Positions 41,605 to 54,488 are shown, counted from the first letter of the stretch. The stretch is 64,000 nucleotides of DNA from Symsagittifera roscoffensis (GCF_963678635.1 NC_087064.1:51354684-51418683); one strand, 5' to 3'. Numbers and translations: made by a program. The notes: generated by a model not told the origin, from the letters alone.

Positions 41605-42240
41605 AATCTCGACATTTTGTGATGAAAATGTCCCTGACTAATTCTGCCTCAAATTCGCCAAGTTTACAATTTTTGCCAGTTCTGCGAGAGTTTCGCGGAG
41701 TTTTTCTAGTGACTCGTGATCTTTTTGTCTTCGGCCAAAAAATTAGTATCTCTCGTAGGTCAGATTTAAAGTTACAGTGAACGTTGGTTTTAGTAGAACC
41801 CAAAATTTTGCGAAATTTATCTCAAGTATTTTTTTCCGAGGATTTTGTGTGAGAAGCTTTTTCCCTCCTTTTCCGAGTGCTGAGTATAATTGTGACTTAA
41901 ACTTCTTGTCGATATCACCGATCTGAAGTTCATTAAACTTCGCGTTGTCTTCTGCTCTCCTCCTTCAAACCTCTTCGTTGTAGACTTGTAGAGCTTGTTT
42001 CTATCGTTCTTCTATTTCGGCCCGACGGGACTGATAATCGGAAGATTCCACTATTTCTTAGATGGTTATATTAGTTCGGGTCTTGCCGGAGGGTTAATTA
42101 CGATATCTACCAAATCTTTAGCAATGGTTGTCAATTGAAAAGTTTCTGACCATTTTTCTCAGTCATGTTGACTCTCGTTTGATGCGTTATTCCAGAAAAA
42201 ACTCTAGGCCTCGTAGGTTCGACTCGTTTGACTGCGCCAT
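41605..42240 (-). mobile_element. Gypsy copy C: primer-binding site, leader and gag start (partial)
   Basis: Downstream (minus strand) of the LTR at 42241-42593 lies the 5' internal part of a second element. It matches 48640-49206 and 53145-53690. A short gag-like start (ATG at about 42165) runs into a stop after 11 codons, and a conserved piece with IFWPKTKRSRVTRKTPRNS is recognisable at 41610-41760. It is cut off just before receptor exon 6. Confidence 0.7.
42225..42239 (-). promoter_or_regulatory. Putative primer-binding site TGGCGCAGTC
   Basis: Directly after the LTR end the minus strand reads TGGCGCAGTC, like the tRNA primer sites of 412/mdg1-type gypsy elements. It is absent from the copy near 53690. 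Confidence 0.65.
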
Positions 42241-42593
42241 AATAAAAATTTGGATGATAGATAACTAGGTTAGACTTGGTTAACTTAAACGAAGATTAGT
42301 TTAAGACTTGATTTGTTGAGGATCTCTACTACCGAATAGTAGAGTTTTATCGAAGACTAGATTACAAGACGTGGGGTTAATAAGACTACGCTAACTAAAA
42401 ACGAAAGATTAAGAAGGCTGAATTAATATTAGTTTTGATAACAAGATTGGTTGCACTTAGAACGCTTAGTGACTCCAACTTCAAATATATCAGATCGTCG
42501 TTGCGCTTTTGGCAGGTGTTTGGCTAATTAACAATAAGTAAATGATCTACACAAAGGTTAAAAGGTCGCTAACGAATGATATCCTTTTTGACA
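42241..42593 (-). repeat. Gypsy LTR shared by two fused copies (353 bp)
   Basis: It starts TGTCAAAAAGG on the minus strand and is preceded by a purine tract (GCGGGGAA), so it is the 3' LTR of the copy to its right. It is followed by a primer-binding site, so it is also the 5' LTR of the truncated copy to its left. It matches 53692-54044 over the same length with about twenty differences. Confidence 0.75.
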
Positions 42594-44390
42594 TTCCCCG
42601 CAAAAACTTAATTGAAGTTTACATATAATTTTCACCCACAAATATTGTGTGAAGGCAAGGAGGTAAAATAACGGAACAAAACCCCCGAGGATGTCGCCCG
42701 ATGGAAGTGGTATCTAGCACACAAGTGGTTCAGGATAATGTCAATCGACTAACCGAACCCAAAACAAATTTAACAGTAACCAGAGTAGTGCTAATGTTGA
42801 ACTTAAAGTTAATACAGGTAAAGCACCACCTTTCAAGTGAGCTAGTTTTGGGATTGTACTTTTAGGTAATGATCTAAAAATAGCGCCGTAATAGAGGAAA
42901 GATAAAGGAAAATTCCTAAGAAAAAAAAACTTGAGATTATGACCGGAAAGAGAGTTCATGGTTAAGCAAAAATGCGGCGTCACGACTTTAGGCTCTGATT
43001 TCTGTCCATTTCCTGAGTTCATCAAGAGTCATAGGGCGACCCAGTAGCTCCATTGCTGCAATGATGGAAGTTGTATTAAGCCAGTCAGGGTTAATCACAA
43101 TAGGCGTCTCAATAACATCAGCAGGCTCGGAGGGTAGGCCCGATAGATTAAATTCGATCTTCCGCACTTCTGATCTAAATTGGATTTTCTTAGGAGAAAG
43201 GATTGATAAGAGCAATAGAAATGGCTGTATTTTGTCTTTAGGTTCAGATCCACCTTCCGTAAGGTTAAATACGGTCGGTTGTCTTGTAGAAGAAGTTGAA
43301 GAAGAAGTTAGGTATCTTCGTTATACTCGTATGCCGCTCTGTGGACTGAGAAGTTGTTGGGTTGGTTGACTACGTTTTTTTGCTTTCAGTAGTTAGTTCT
43401 GATCAGTTTTCATCAGATTCATCGTGGCTGTCCAACTGGATAAGTGGTGCGATCGCGCGCTGGTCTGAGTAATTATCCCCTGAATCTAGATCAATCGGCG
43501 TATGACAAGCATTTTGCTCGTTCTCTGTGTTTGATTCTTCTTTTCGGGAGAATTTCCTGTTTGATGTTTGTTGGTTCTTGCGCTGGCGGGTCTTGTCGAT
43601 TTTCTAAAATACTCCTAACAAGTGGTTTCAGATCTTGAAGTAGAAGAAGGTCGCTGGCATTGTCATCAGTTATCGTATCATTTGGTGGGTTCGTCAATAA
43701 TATGTCGGGTGTATGTTTTCTTTGTGGAAGGATGGGTTGACCCGGCGGTCTTACTTCTTGATTGCTTTCTCCGTCAATAGGGTACCTTAAATAATTTTTT
43801 CCTCCTCTTTCTCTCGTAGCAGAGTTTCTCTGGAGCTGTTCATTGCCGCATTTCGCCTATCGATATCCAGTTCTTCAAATTTTGCCAGTAGGTTTTTCTT
43901 CTTTTGTGTTGATTTAGAGCTCTTGAATCCAATTTTGTTGACGATTTCATAACTTTCCTAGGTACTTTTTTGGCATGAAACTTGATGAGTTGATTCTTCT
44001 GGCGAAGGCTATTTTTTTTTTCAACGCAGAGGGCTTTTTCACGGCTAAATCAAGTTTACGAATTACTTTCCCGTTTTTAAGCTTAATTTTATGATCCGAT
44101 TCACTTATTATTTCTTCCTTAAGTTCTTTATAGTATGGTTTGTCCTTCTTTCTATCTTGTTCTTTTCTGTAGATAAGGTTCTTACCCGACGAGTTACTCA
44201 AGACGGGGTTTTTCACGCCTAGGGCTTTTCTTTTCTCTGTGCGAGAGAGGACTTTGACAGGGGAACCGGAGCTTGTAGGTACATATCTAGTTGCATTAGA
44301 TGTGTCGTCTGATGAGGATGATTTGTTGTCTAGGTGTCCGTCTTCAATGGGATCAGGGGCATCACAATCACGTCGTCTGTCCCGGCACAT
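42594..44390 (-). pseudogene. Gypsy copy B: post-integrase region
   Basis: This is degraded coding sequence after integrase. The best open piece is 43947-44390, Lys/Ser-rich (KLKNGKVIRKLDL), typical of a polyprotein C terminus. The rest, to the purine tract at 42594, has short frames only. Confidence 0.55.
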
Positions 44391-44414
44391 TCGTTTTTGT
44401 CCTTTATCAATACA

Positions 44415-45397
44415 TTACAATGTTTTGTACCAATCCAGGTTTCTTGACGATGGAAGTTTTACTAAATTGTGCCAAATCGTGTTTGGGGATTTACCGAAGT
44501 GTGCTTCGAAAGGGGAGCAATTTAGTGATTGTTGTGTTACAGTTCTTAGGCATTTTATGATCTTTAGTAATGCAATTACTAAGGAAGGTTTTAGATTTTC
44601 TTGCGCCATAACCATAAGTCGTTCTTTATCTATTCTAATCAGACGCTCGACCAAGCCCCTAGCTCTATGGTCACCCATTGGATTGAATATGACGTTGATT
44701 CTGTGTTCTTGACAAAATTCTCGAACTTCCTTAGAGATAAATCCCGACCATTGGTGCGTTTTAATAGTTCTGGCTGGGTGTTCCGTGCAAAGTCATTTTT
44801 TTTCTAAGAAAGTTTATTACCGATTTGGCGGATGTGCTTGATGTTATTTGTGCCGTTGGGAATTTCGAAAATCGATCAACGAATACGAGAATGTGCTTTT
44901 TTTGTTCCCCAAGTTACTGGTAGAGGGCCGGCAAAGTCTAATTCCATTTCTTGATTTGTTTCAACGACCGATGGGAGTTTTCTAAGGTTATCATGTTTTG
45001 TCAGTGGCTTCAAACTTTTAACTGCTTTTACACACTCGATATAATTTTCTCCATGTACTTTAATTTCTCTGTAGAGTTTCGGCCACCAGATGAAGAGGGT
45101 TGCCAGACTTTCAATTGCAAACTCGACTGGGTGAGCTTCATGTAATCTGTGTAGCATCGTCGTCTTCAAGCATGCTGGTATAACCAGTCTATCGTCAAAG
45201 TAAAGGCATCCTCCGTTGACGTGCAAGTTGTTGATGTTAGGTTTGTAATAGTTTCCCAGTTGTGCTATGTCAAGTTTTCTGTCTTCTCCGATTGCTTTTA
45301 TAATTTTCTTTAGTACCAGGTCTTGCTTTGATAGCAATGCCATACATTTAGAATCAAAGATTTCAGGCCCTGAGAACGGGAACAATTTGTGTTTCAT
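44415..45397 (-). pseudogene. Gypsy copy B: integrase remnant
   Basis: Minus-strand pieces show the integrase zinc region (LHRLHEAHPVEFA, IWWPKLYREI and a final IECVK, with the first Cys of the pair changed to Tyr), the first catalytic Asp in MELDFAGPLP, and the Glu region GLVERLIRIDKERL at 44415-44678. Frames are interrupted between them, so it is inactive. Confidence 0.8.
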
Positions 45398-45747
45398 CGG
45401 CTAGACTTTTTTTCTTTAGTGCCGTTCTTCTCAGAAGATGTACCCGACTAGTACTGGGTTTTAAGGTTTGGACAATTTTTACAATTGAATTTTCAGGTTG
45501 TTCAGTTACTTCTAGTTGATCAGACATATCTTTTAAAGTCTTTTAGTTTGTAGAAAAATCGATAGTTTTACAAGATGGTCGCGAATGTAAATTTTGACCC
45601 ACTGAAATTTTGGAATGTGTAATTATAGATTGCAAAGTTTCTGCAGCATTTGCAATTTGTTTCTCACGTTCTAGTTCTTGACTTGACATATAATTAGCCG
45701 ATTGGCCAATCACTTGCTGTGTACGAGGTCATGAGAGAAAATTTGTT

Positions 45748-46291
45748 GCGAAAATTTGTTCCTTAATTGCGGACGAGAATATCTAGGCATCAGATGTTCG
45801 AAGCCTAAAATATTGCTTATTTGGTTGACGGAAGCAATAACGAATTTTTTGTCATCTTACGAGATTGGTACGGGTTCAACCGATGGGTGTCTAGAAAGAT
45901 AGTCCACGAATCCAATTTCTTTACCCGTGAGATGCTCAACAAAAAAATCAAATAGTAGCAATTTATCCGCCCAACGGGTGAGGCGGGGTTGAGCCGTATT
46001 TGTTTATTTATCCTCTTTTGAAGCCCCTGTTAAGGCTTTATGGTCGGTTAAGATAGAAAACTGCTTACCCAACAAGTAGTTTTTAAAATTGTCTAACGCC
46101 CAAACTAAGCCCAACAATTCAAGTTCGTTCGTGCTGTATTTTAGTACAGCTATATTAAGGAATCTACTCATGAACGCTATAGTCTTCCAAACTTCCCCAT
46201 GGTCTTGCTCGACAGATGCGCCCAATCCTAAGTGTGATGCATCGCATTTTATTCTTGCATTAAAATTAACGCCAAAGTGGTGATTTATCAC
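45748..46291 (-). pseudogene. Gypsy copy B: RNase H remnant
   Basis: It contains KCDASHLGLGASVEQ, ALDNFKNYLLGKQF and ILTDHKALTGA, the usual RNase H landmarks of gypsy Pol, followed by a degraded connection region with SRHPS-type sequence. Stops interrupt it. Confidence 0.8.
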
Positions 46292-46327
46292 TGTATTGCA
46301 GATTTCCTTCTAGATTTTTTGAACGCC

Positions 46328-47214
46328 TCAACATGTACCTTGGACCAATTTGTTCTTTCGCATAAGTTCTCTAAATGGTGCGGAGAGTGATGCTAAATTC
46401 GGGATGAATTTTTCGAATTGGTTAATTGATCCCATTAACGATATTATGTCTTTAATACAACGTGGTTCTTTTAGATTTCTGATTGCGTCTGATTTGTGTA
46501 CTAATGGAATTGTCCCCTTCGCGTCGATTTTGAAACCTAACCATTCTTTGTTATGCATCAAAAGTTTATATTTCTCCCATTTTATGGCTAAACTTTCATG
46601 TTCTAACGTTTTTAAAACGTTAATAACTAATTTGCGATGCTCTTCAGCGCTGCCTACGGTAACAATTGAAACGTCATCTAAATAACAGTGTGTTTTAGGT
46701 AAATTTTCCGTCAAACGGTCCATTATACGTTGAAATTCATTAAGCATATCACCTAGTCCGTACAATCCAGTTTTGAAGCGATATGATTCTGTGACGTGTC
46801 CTCCTACGATATTAAAATTTGCAATGGAAAGTTGCTTTTTTAGATAATGGTATCTGGCTGTATGCATATTTTTGGTCAATAGATGAGAGCTAAATTTTGT
46901 TTTCGCCGTACTTACTAGTTGTTAATTCGACCTTAATATTTAATTAAAACAGATTAGGCAATTGGTATCTGTTACCAAAAAATCTGTTTATGAAGCAGTT
47001 TTGAGTTCAAGGCCAGTTTGATTGACCCGTCTCTTTTTGCTGTAATGACTATAGGGGAGATAAAGCAATCTTTCGAACATCTGGACAGTTTTTCGATATG
47101 CCCGTCTCTAAGTAACTGATCGATGCATAATTTCACTTTGGGGAGTATGTGGATCGCTATGCGTTTCTTTTTTACCTGTATTGGTTTTATAGGTTCATTA
47201 AAATAGGTGTTCAC
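46328..47214 (-). pseudogene. Gypsy copy B: reverse transcriptase remnant
   Basis: The N-terminal fingers are at 46972-47214 (HIEKLSRCSKDCFISPIV, KRDGSIKLALNSK) and the palm at 46328-46879 (YRFKTGLYGL, CYLDDVSIVTVG in place of YxDD, KYKLLMHNKEWLGFKID, FEKFIPNLASL). A frameshift separates the two parts. Confidence 0.85.
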
Positions 47215-47628
47215 GATAAAATTTTTGATCTACCGGTTCTTTTAAGAGATCAGGGAGTCGAACTGATAAATACAATTTGAACACACGTTGAGTTGGTGTG
47301 TCGACATTTGACAAGGTTTTCTATCCAATTCAAATTTTATCTGGTTGACTTCTATCCCGACGGGTGGTTTGCTCGGAGTCTTCTCTACATCTAACACTGT
47401 GGGCGGTGCCTGCTTCTGTAGAACCTCAATTCCTAAGTTCAGTAGTATATCCTTTCCCAGAAGATTTTTTTGATTTTCTCCCAGAAGATTTAAAAGAACC
47501 GGTAGATCAAAAATTTTATCGTGAACATCTAATTTAATGAACCTATAAAACCAATACAGGTAAAAGAGAAACGCATAGCGATCCACATACTCCCCAAAGT
47601 GAAATTATGCATCGATCAGTTACTTAGA
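47110..47628. repeat. Local inverted duplication inside gypsy copy B
   Basis: Positions about 47113-47243 (RT start) recur as the reverse complement at about 47489-47628. The protease-side sequence at 47228-47488 recurs in direct orientation at 47627-47890. It could fold back on itself. Confidence 0.75.
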
Positions 47629-48592
47629 TCTACCGGTTCTTTTAAGAGATCAGGGAGTCGAACTGATAAATACAATTTGAACACACATTGAGTTGGTGTG
47701 TCGACATGTTGACAAGGTTTTCTATCCGATTCAAATTTTATCTGGTTGACATCTATCCCGACGGGTGGTTTGCTCGGAGTCTTCTCTACATCTAACACTG
47801 TGGGCGGTGCCTGCCTTGTAGAACCTCAATTCCTAAGTTCAGTAGTATATCCTTTCCCAGAAGATTTTTTTCTGCCCCTTCAGTGATAAACAATTGTTGA
47901 TCCTTGGCATCCCATCGTTTTGACTGAATCCTCACTATAACTTTTCCAATGAGATTTATCGTACTCCCCAAGCCCTGATATGCTTTTTTCGTGAACTCGT
48001 CGACTACTTCTATCTTTAAAAATTTGTGTCTTATTTTCTATTCACGAAGTAGGTCTCTCTTCATAAACGAAACTGGGCTTGCTGATTTGATTTGTATTTT
48101 TGTAAAGTAAGGTTTAAAATTTCCCATTTGTACCATAAGTGTCTTTTTCAGTTCCAGACATTCATTATTGAATACAGCCCCTTCGAATTTATCTTTCACC
48201 GCAATTACTTGATTGTCACTGTCTGCCGCTAAGACCAAGAAGTCTTCCAGATCAACTTCAAACTCGGGATTATCCTTCGGGTTGGCCCTATACGTTTCTT
48301 GTTTGGGTAGTTTTGGATTTTGATCGACTATGTTAGTTTGTGTTCTGGCTGCACTTCTACAATGTTTGGCGAAATGGCCTTTGCGACCACACGTGTTGCA
48401 TTTCCTATCTCTAGCAGAGCATGAAGTAAGGTGGCCCTTCTTGAACTGTTGACCACAATTTCTACATTTGTTGATTTCTACAATATTTGAAGTGGGTTCG
48501 TTTTTTACATATTGTGGTTTTTGTACAGGATTGAACACAGGAAGTTTTAAGTACTGTTGGAGTATCTTCGTACCTCTCATGAACGAGTACAT
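47628..48592 (-). pseudogene. Gypsy copy B: gag zinc knuckles and protease remnant
   Basis: 48038-48592 carries CRNCGQQFKKGHLTSC and CNTCGRKGHFAKHC, the second a regular CCHC knuckle, followed by an acidic stretch and the protease N-terminal region. 47616-47798 is a further protease-linker piece (VEKTPSKPPVGIDVNQIKFE). The frame is broken at about 48035. Confidence 0.75.
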
Positions 48593-48639
48593 ATGCTTAC
48601 ACGTTTTCTGGGGTCCAATATTCGATGCATAATTTTTTT

Positions 48640-49206
48640 TGACTCTCGACGTTTTGTGATGAAAATGTCTCTGACTAATTCTGTCTCAATTTCGCCAAGT
48701 TTACAATTTTTGCCAGTTCTGAGAGAGTTTCGTGGAATTTTTTTAGTGACTCGTGATCTTTTTGTCTTCGGCCAAAAAATTAGCATCTCTCGTAGGTCAG
48801 ATAAAGTTACAGTGAACGTTGTTTTTAGTAGATTCCAAAATTTTACGAAATTTATGTCAAGTGTTTTTTTCCGAGGTTTTTGTGTGAAAAGCTTTTTATC
48901 CCTCCTTTTCCGAGTGCTGAGTATAAATGTGACTTTAATTTCTTGTCGATATCAGCGATCTGAAGTCCATTAAACTTCGCGTTGTCTTCTGCTTTCCTCC
49001 TTCTGACCTCTTCGTTGTAGACTTGTAGAGCTTGTTTCTATCGTTCTTCTATTTCGGCCCGACGGGATTGATAATCGGAAGGTTCCCCTAGTTCTTGGAT
49101 GGGGTATGTTAGTTCGGGTCTTGCCGGAGGGTCTTCGACTTCTGCCAAATCTTTTGCAAGGATTGTTAATTGAAAATTTACTGACCATTTTTCTCAATCA
49201 TGTTGA
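48640..49206 (-). pseudogene. Gypsy copy B: leader and gag N-terminal remnant
   Basis: It matches 41605-42165 and 53145-53640. At about 49207 it is joined abruptly to the integrase of copy A, so the 3' end of copy A, an LTR and the start of copy B have been lost. Confidence 0.65.
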
Positions 49207-49876
49207 CATGTGTGCTTCGAAGGGGGAGCAATTTAGTGATTGTTGTGTTACAGTTCTTAGCGATTTTATGATCTTAGCAATTCACTCTCTTAGGAAGGTT
49301 TTAGATTTTCGTGCGCCATAACCAAGAGTCGTTTTTTAGTTATTCTGATTAGTCGCTCGGCCAGGCCCGTAGCTCTATGGTCACCCACTGGACTGAATAT
49401 GACGCTGATTTTTTGTTCTTGACAAAATTATCGAGCTTCCTTAGAGATTAATCCCGACCCTTGGTCCGTTTTAACAGTTCTGGGTATTCCGTGCAAACTT
49501 ATATTTTTTCTAAGAAAGTTTATTACCGATTTGGCGGATGTGCTTGATGTTATTTGTGCCGTTGGGATTTTAGAAAATCGATCAACGCATACGAGAATGT
49601 GTTTTTTTTTATTCCCCAAGTTACTGGTAGAGGGCCGGCAAATTCTAATCCCATTTCTTGATTTGTTTCAACGACCGATGGGAGTTTTCCAAGGTTATCA
49701 TGTTTTGTCAGTGGCTTCAAATTTTTACCTGCTTTTACACACTCGATACAATTTTCTCCATGTACTTGAATTTCTTCGTAGATTTTCGGCCACCAGATGT
49801 AGAGGGTTGCCAGACTTTTTATTGCAAACTGGCCTGGTTGACCTTCATGTAATTTGAGTAGGATCCTCGTCCTCAA
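49207..49876 (-). pseudogene. Gypsy copy A: integrase remnant
   Basis: It includes an intact-looking NCIECVKAGKNLKP zinc end, GLEFAGPLP (the catalytic Asp replaced by Glu), VCVDRFSKIPTA and the second Asp in VKTDQGSG (49428-49619). It stops before the Glu region. Confidence 0.75.
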
Positions 49877-52800
49877 GGTATAACCACTCTATCGTCAAAG
49901 TAAAGGCATCCTCGTTAAGTTGCAAGTTTTTGATGTAAGGTTTGTAACAGTTTCCCTGGTGTAATAAGTAATGTTTTCTGTCTTCTTCGATTGCTTTTAT
50001 AATTTTTTTTAATACCAAGTGTTGCTTCGAAAAATTTAGAATCAAAAATTTCAGGCCATGAGAACGGGAATAGCTTGTGTTTAACCGGCTTAGAACTTTT
50101 TTCTTTCGTGGGGTTTTACTCAGAAGATGTACCCGACTAGTACTGGGTTTTAAGGTTTGGGCAATGTTTTTAGTTGAGTTTTCAGGTTGTTCAGTTACTT
50201 CCTGTTGATCAGACGTATCTTTTTAAGTCTTTTAGTTAAAAGAAAAATCGATAGCTTTACAAGATGGAATGCAGTCTTCTGTTCGCGAATGTAAATTTTG
50301 ACACACAGAAGTTTTGAATGTGTAATTATAGATTGCAAAGTTTCTGCAGCATTGGCAATTTGTTTCTCATGTTCTAATTCTTGACTTGACATACAATTAG
50401 CCGATTGGCCAATCACTTGCAGTGTATGAGGTCATGAGAGAAAATTTGTTGCGAAAATTTGTTCCTTAAATGCGGACGAGAATATCTAGGCATCAGATAT
50501 TCGAAGCATGAAAGATTAATTATTTGATTGACGGAAGCAATAACGATTTTTTTTGTCATCGTAGGAGACTGGAATGGGTTCACTCGATGGGTGTCTAGAA
50601 AGATAGTCCACTAATCCCATTTCCTTACCCGGGAGATGCTCAACAGTAAAATCAAATGGTAGATTTTTATCCGCCCAACGGGTGAGGCGGGATTGAGCCG
50701 TCTTAATGTATTTATCATCTTTTAAAGCCCCAATTAAGGCTTTATCATCGGTTAAGATGAAGAAATGCTCACCCAACTTGTAGTTTTTAAAACGGTCTAA
50801 CGCCCAAACTAAGCCCAACAATTCAAGTTCTTTCGTGTTGTATTTTAGTTCAGCTATATTAACGAATCTACTCATGAATTATTTGATTGACCCGTCTCTT
50901 TTTGCTATAATGACGATAGGGGAGATAAAACAATCTTCCGATTATCTGGAAAGTTTTTCGATATGCCCGTCTCTAAGTCCTTGATCGATGCATAATTTCA
51001 ATTTGGGGAGTATGTGGATCGCTATGCGTTTCTCTTTTACCTGTATCAGTTTGATAGATTCAATAAAATAGGTGTTCACGATAAAATTTTTGATCTATCG
51101 GTTATTTTAAGAGGTCAGGGAGTCGGCCTGATTTAAAAAATTCGAACTCACGTTGAATTGGTGTGTCGACATGTTGACATGGTTTTCTATCCGTTTCAAA
51201 TTTTATCTGGTTGACATCTATCACGACGGGTGGTTTGCTCGGGGCCTTCCGTACATCTAGCACTGTGGGCGATGCCTGCTTCTGTAGAACATCAATTCCT
51301 AAGTTCGGTAGTATATCCTTTTCCAGAAGATTTCTTTCTGCCCCTTCAGTGATAAACAATTATTGATCCTTGCCATCCCATCCTTTTGACTGAATCCTCA
51401 CTATACCTTTTCCAATGAAATTTATCGTACTCCCGAAGCCATGATTCTCCCAGTTTGTATTTCTCCCAATTTATGGCTAAACCTTCATGGTCTAACGTTT
51501 TTAAAACGTTAATAACTAATTTGCGATGCTCTTCAGCGCTGCCTACGGTAACAATTGAAACGTCATCTAAATAACAGTGTGTATTAGGTAAATTTTCCGT
51601 CAAATGGTCCGTTATACGTTGAAATTCATTAAGCATATCACCCAGTCCGTACAATCCAGTTTTGAAGCGATATGATTCTGTGACGTGTCCTCCTACGATA
51701 TTAAAACTTGCAATGGAAAGTTACTTTTTTAGATAATGGTATCTGGCTGTATGCATATTTTTGGTCAATAGATGAGAGCTAAATTTTGTTTTCGTCAATC
51801 TTACTAGTTGTTAAATCGACATTAATATTTAATTAAAACAGATCAGGCAATTGGTATCTGTTACCAAAAATTCTGTTTATTAAGCAGTTTTGAGTTCAAG
51901 GCCAGTTTGATTGACCCGTCTCTTTTTGCTGTAATGACTATAGGGGAGATAAAGCAATCTTTCGAACATCTGGACAGTTTTTCGATATGCCCGTCTCTAA
52001 GTAACTGATCGATGCATAATTTCACTTTGGGGAGTATGTGGATCGCTATGCGTTTCTCTTTTACCTGTATTGGTTTTATAGGTTCATTAAAATAGGTGTT
52101 CACGATAAAATTTTTGATCTACCGGTTCTTTTAAGAGATCAGGGAGTCGAACTGATAAATACAATTTGAACACACGTTGAGTTGGTGTGTCGACATGTTG
52201 ACAAGGTTTTCTATCCGATTCAAATTTTATCTGGTTGACATCTATCCCGACGGGTGGTTTGCTCGGAGTCTTCTCTACATCTAACACTGTGGGCGGTGCC
52301 TGCCTTGTAGAACCTCAATTCCTAAGTTCAGTAGTATATCCTTTCCCAGAAGATTTTTTTCTGCCCCTTCAGTGATAAACAATTGTTGATCCTTGGCATC
52401 CCATCGTTTTGACTGAATCCTCACTATAACTTTTCCAATGAGATTTATCGTACTCCCCAAGCCCTGATATGCTTTTTTCGTGAACTCGTCGACTACTTCT
52501 ATCTTTAAAAATTTGTGTCTTATTTTCTATTCACGAAGTAGGTCTCTCTTCATAAACGAAACTGGGCTTGCTGAATCGATTTGTATTTTGGTAAAGTAAG
52601 GTTTAAAATTTCCCCTTGATACCATAAGTGTCTTTTTCAGTTCCAGACCTTCAAAATTGAATACAGTTCTTCTCACTCCCCCTTCAATTTTTTCTTTCAC
52701 CGCGTTTACTTGATTGTCACTGTCTACCGCTAAGACCAAGAGGTCTTCCAGATCAACTTCAAACTCGGGAATATCCTGCGGGTTGGCCCTAATCGTTTCT

Positions 52801-53143
52801 TGTTCGGCTAGTTTTGCTTTTTGATCGACTATGTTATTTTGTGTTCTGTCTGCACTTCTACAATTTTTGGCGAAATGGCCTTTAAGACCACACGTGTTGC
52901 AATTCCTATCTCTAGCAGGGCATGAAGTAAGGTGGCCCTTCTTGAACTGTTGACCACAATTTCTACATTTATTGATTTCTACAGTATTTAAAGTGGGTTC
53001 AATTTTTACATATTGTGGTTTTTGTACAGGATTGAATACAGAAATTTTAAGTACTGGTGGAAAATCTTCGTACCTCTCATGAACGAGTACATGTGCTTAC
53101 ACGTTTTCTGGGGTCAAATATTCGATGCATAATGTTTTTTTTG
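49877..53143 (-). pseudogene. Gypsy copy A: scrambled Pol and gag remnants
   Basis: Minus-strand order: gag zinc region (about 52800-53100, degraded) and gag/protease (52527-52739), protease linker (52087-52287), RT fingers (51861-52103), RT palm with CYLDDVSIVTVG (51346-51654), a second protease piece (51102-51359), a second short RT-finger piece (about 50880-51090), RNase H (50516-50875). The repeated protease and RT-finger pieces show an internal duplication. No frame is complete. Confidence 0.75.
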
Positions 53144-53144
53144 A

Positions 53145-53690
53145 CTCTCGACGTTTTGTGATGAAAATGTCCCTGACTAATTCTGCCTCAAATTCGCCAA
53201 CTTTGGCCAGTTCTGCGAGAGTTTCGCGGAACTTTTCTTGTGACTCGTGATCGTTTTGTCTTCGGCCAAAAAATTAGTATCTCTCGTAGGTCAGATTTAA
53301 AACTACAGTGAATGTTGTTTTTAGTAGATCCCAAAATTTTGAAAAGCTTTTTTCCCTCCTTTTCCGAGTGCTGAGTATAATTGTGACTTTAACTTCTTGT
53401 CAATATCACCGATCTGAAGTCCATTAAACTTCGCGTTGTCTTCTGCTCTCCTCTTTCTCACCTCTTCGTTGTAGACTTGTAGAGCTTGTTTCTATCGTTC
53501 TTCTATTTCGGATTTCGGCCTGACGGGACTGATAATTGGAAGGTTCCACTATTTCTTAGATGGGTATATTAGTTCGGATCTTGCCGGACGGTTAATTACT
53601 TCTTCGATATCTACCGAATCTTTAGCAATGATTGTCAATTGAAAAATGTTGACCCTCGTTTGATGCGTTATTCCAAAAACAGGGCCTCTG
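53145..53690 (-). pseudogene. Gypsy copy A: leader and gag start remnant
   Basis: It matches 41605-42200, with an internal deletion near 53335. The primer-binding site is deleted at about 53680. Confidence 0.65.
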
Positions 53691-53691
53691 C

Positions 53692-54044
53692 TAAAAATTT
53701 GGATTTAATAGATAATTAGGTTAGACTTGGTTAACTTGAACGAAGATTAGTTTAAGACTTGATATGTTGAGGACCTCTACTACCGAATAGTAGACTTTTA
53801 TCGAAGACTAGATTACAAGACGTGGGGTTAATAAGACTACGCTAACTAAAAACGAAAGATTAAGAAGGCTGAATTAAGATTAGTTTTGATAACAAGATTG
53901 GTTGCACTTAGAACGCTTAGTGACTCCAACTTCAGATATATCAAAAGTCGTTGTGCTTTTGGCTGGTGTTTGGCTAATTAACAATAAGTAAATGATCTAC
54001 ATTAAAAAATAAAAGATCGCTAATAAATGATATACTTTTTGACA
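53692..54044 (-). repeat. 5' LTR of gypsy copy A (353 bp)
   Basis: It has the same length and termini as 42241-42593 (TGTCAAAAAGTATATC at its minus-strand start). It abuts a truncated hAT-like element at 54045. Confidence 0.75.
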
Positions 54045-54299
54045 GACGGACCCTAAAATTTTCTAAAGACGCCTTTGGCGCCAATCTATAGTAATTTTGA
54101 GGGGGGAGCGCGCATTTTGGCATTTTGTTAAAAATTTTCCTGCGGCGCAGAAAATTTGGTCAAATTAGTGTCTCTATCGTGGTTTGGGAGAGCTCAGAAA
54201 ATCAATTAAGTCAACCAAAAAAAAGTGGACAACAAAATTTTCAAGTTTTTTTGAAAATCCGCCCGCAACCACTCGAGAAATTCCCAGATCCGCGCCTGG
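54045..54299. mobile_element. hAT-like element fragment with right terminal repeat
   Basis: It begins within the family core (ACGGACCCTAAAATTTTC) and ends with CCAGATCCGCGCCTG. The left half is replaced by the gypsy LTR, which suggests insertion of the LTR element into it. Confidence 0.6.
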
Positions 54300-54488
54300 T
54301 AATATTAAAAGGAACCTTTGGACAATGAGGAGTCAATTTCCTGAAGAGAGTCGCCTTCGCAACACTCTCAGTCTCTTTTAATCCGCCGTTGCTAACAACT
54401 TAGCAAATTTTAACTAGATTTCATGGCCTCCATTTTTTAAGGCATTTTTCAGGCCTCCATTCTTTTTCACAGTTTTTACGGCACTTAC

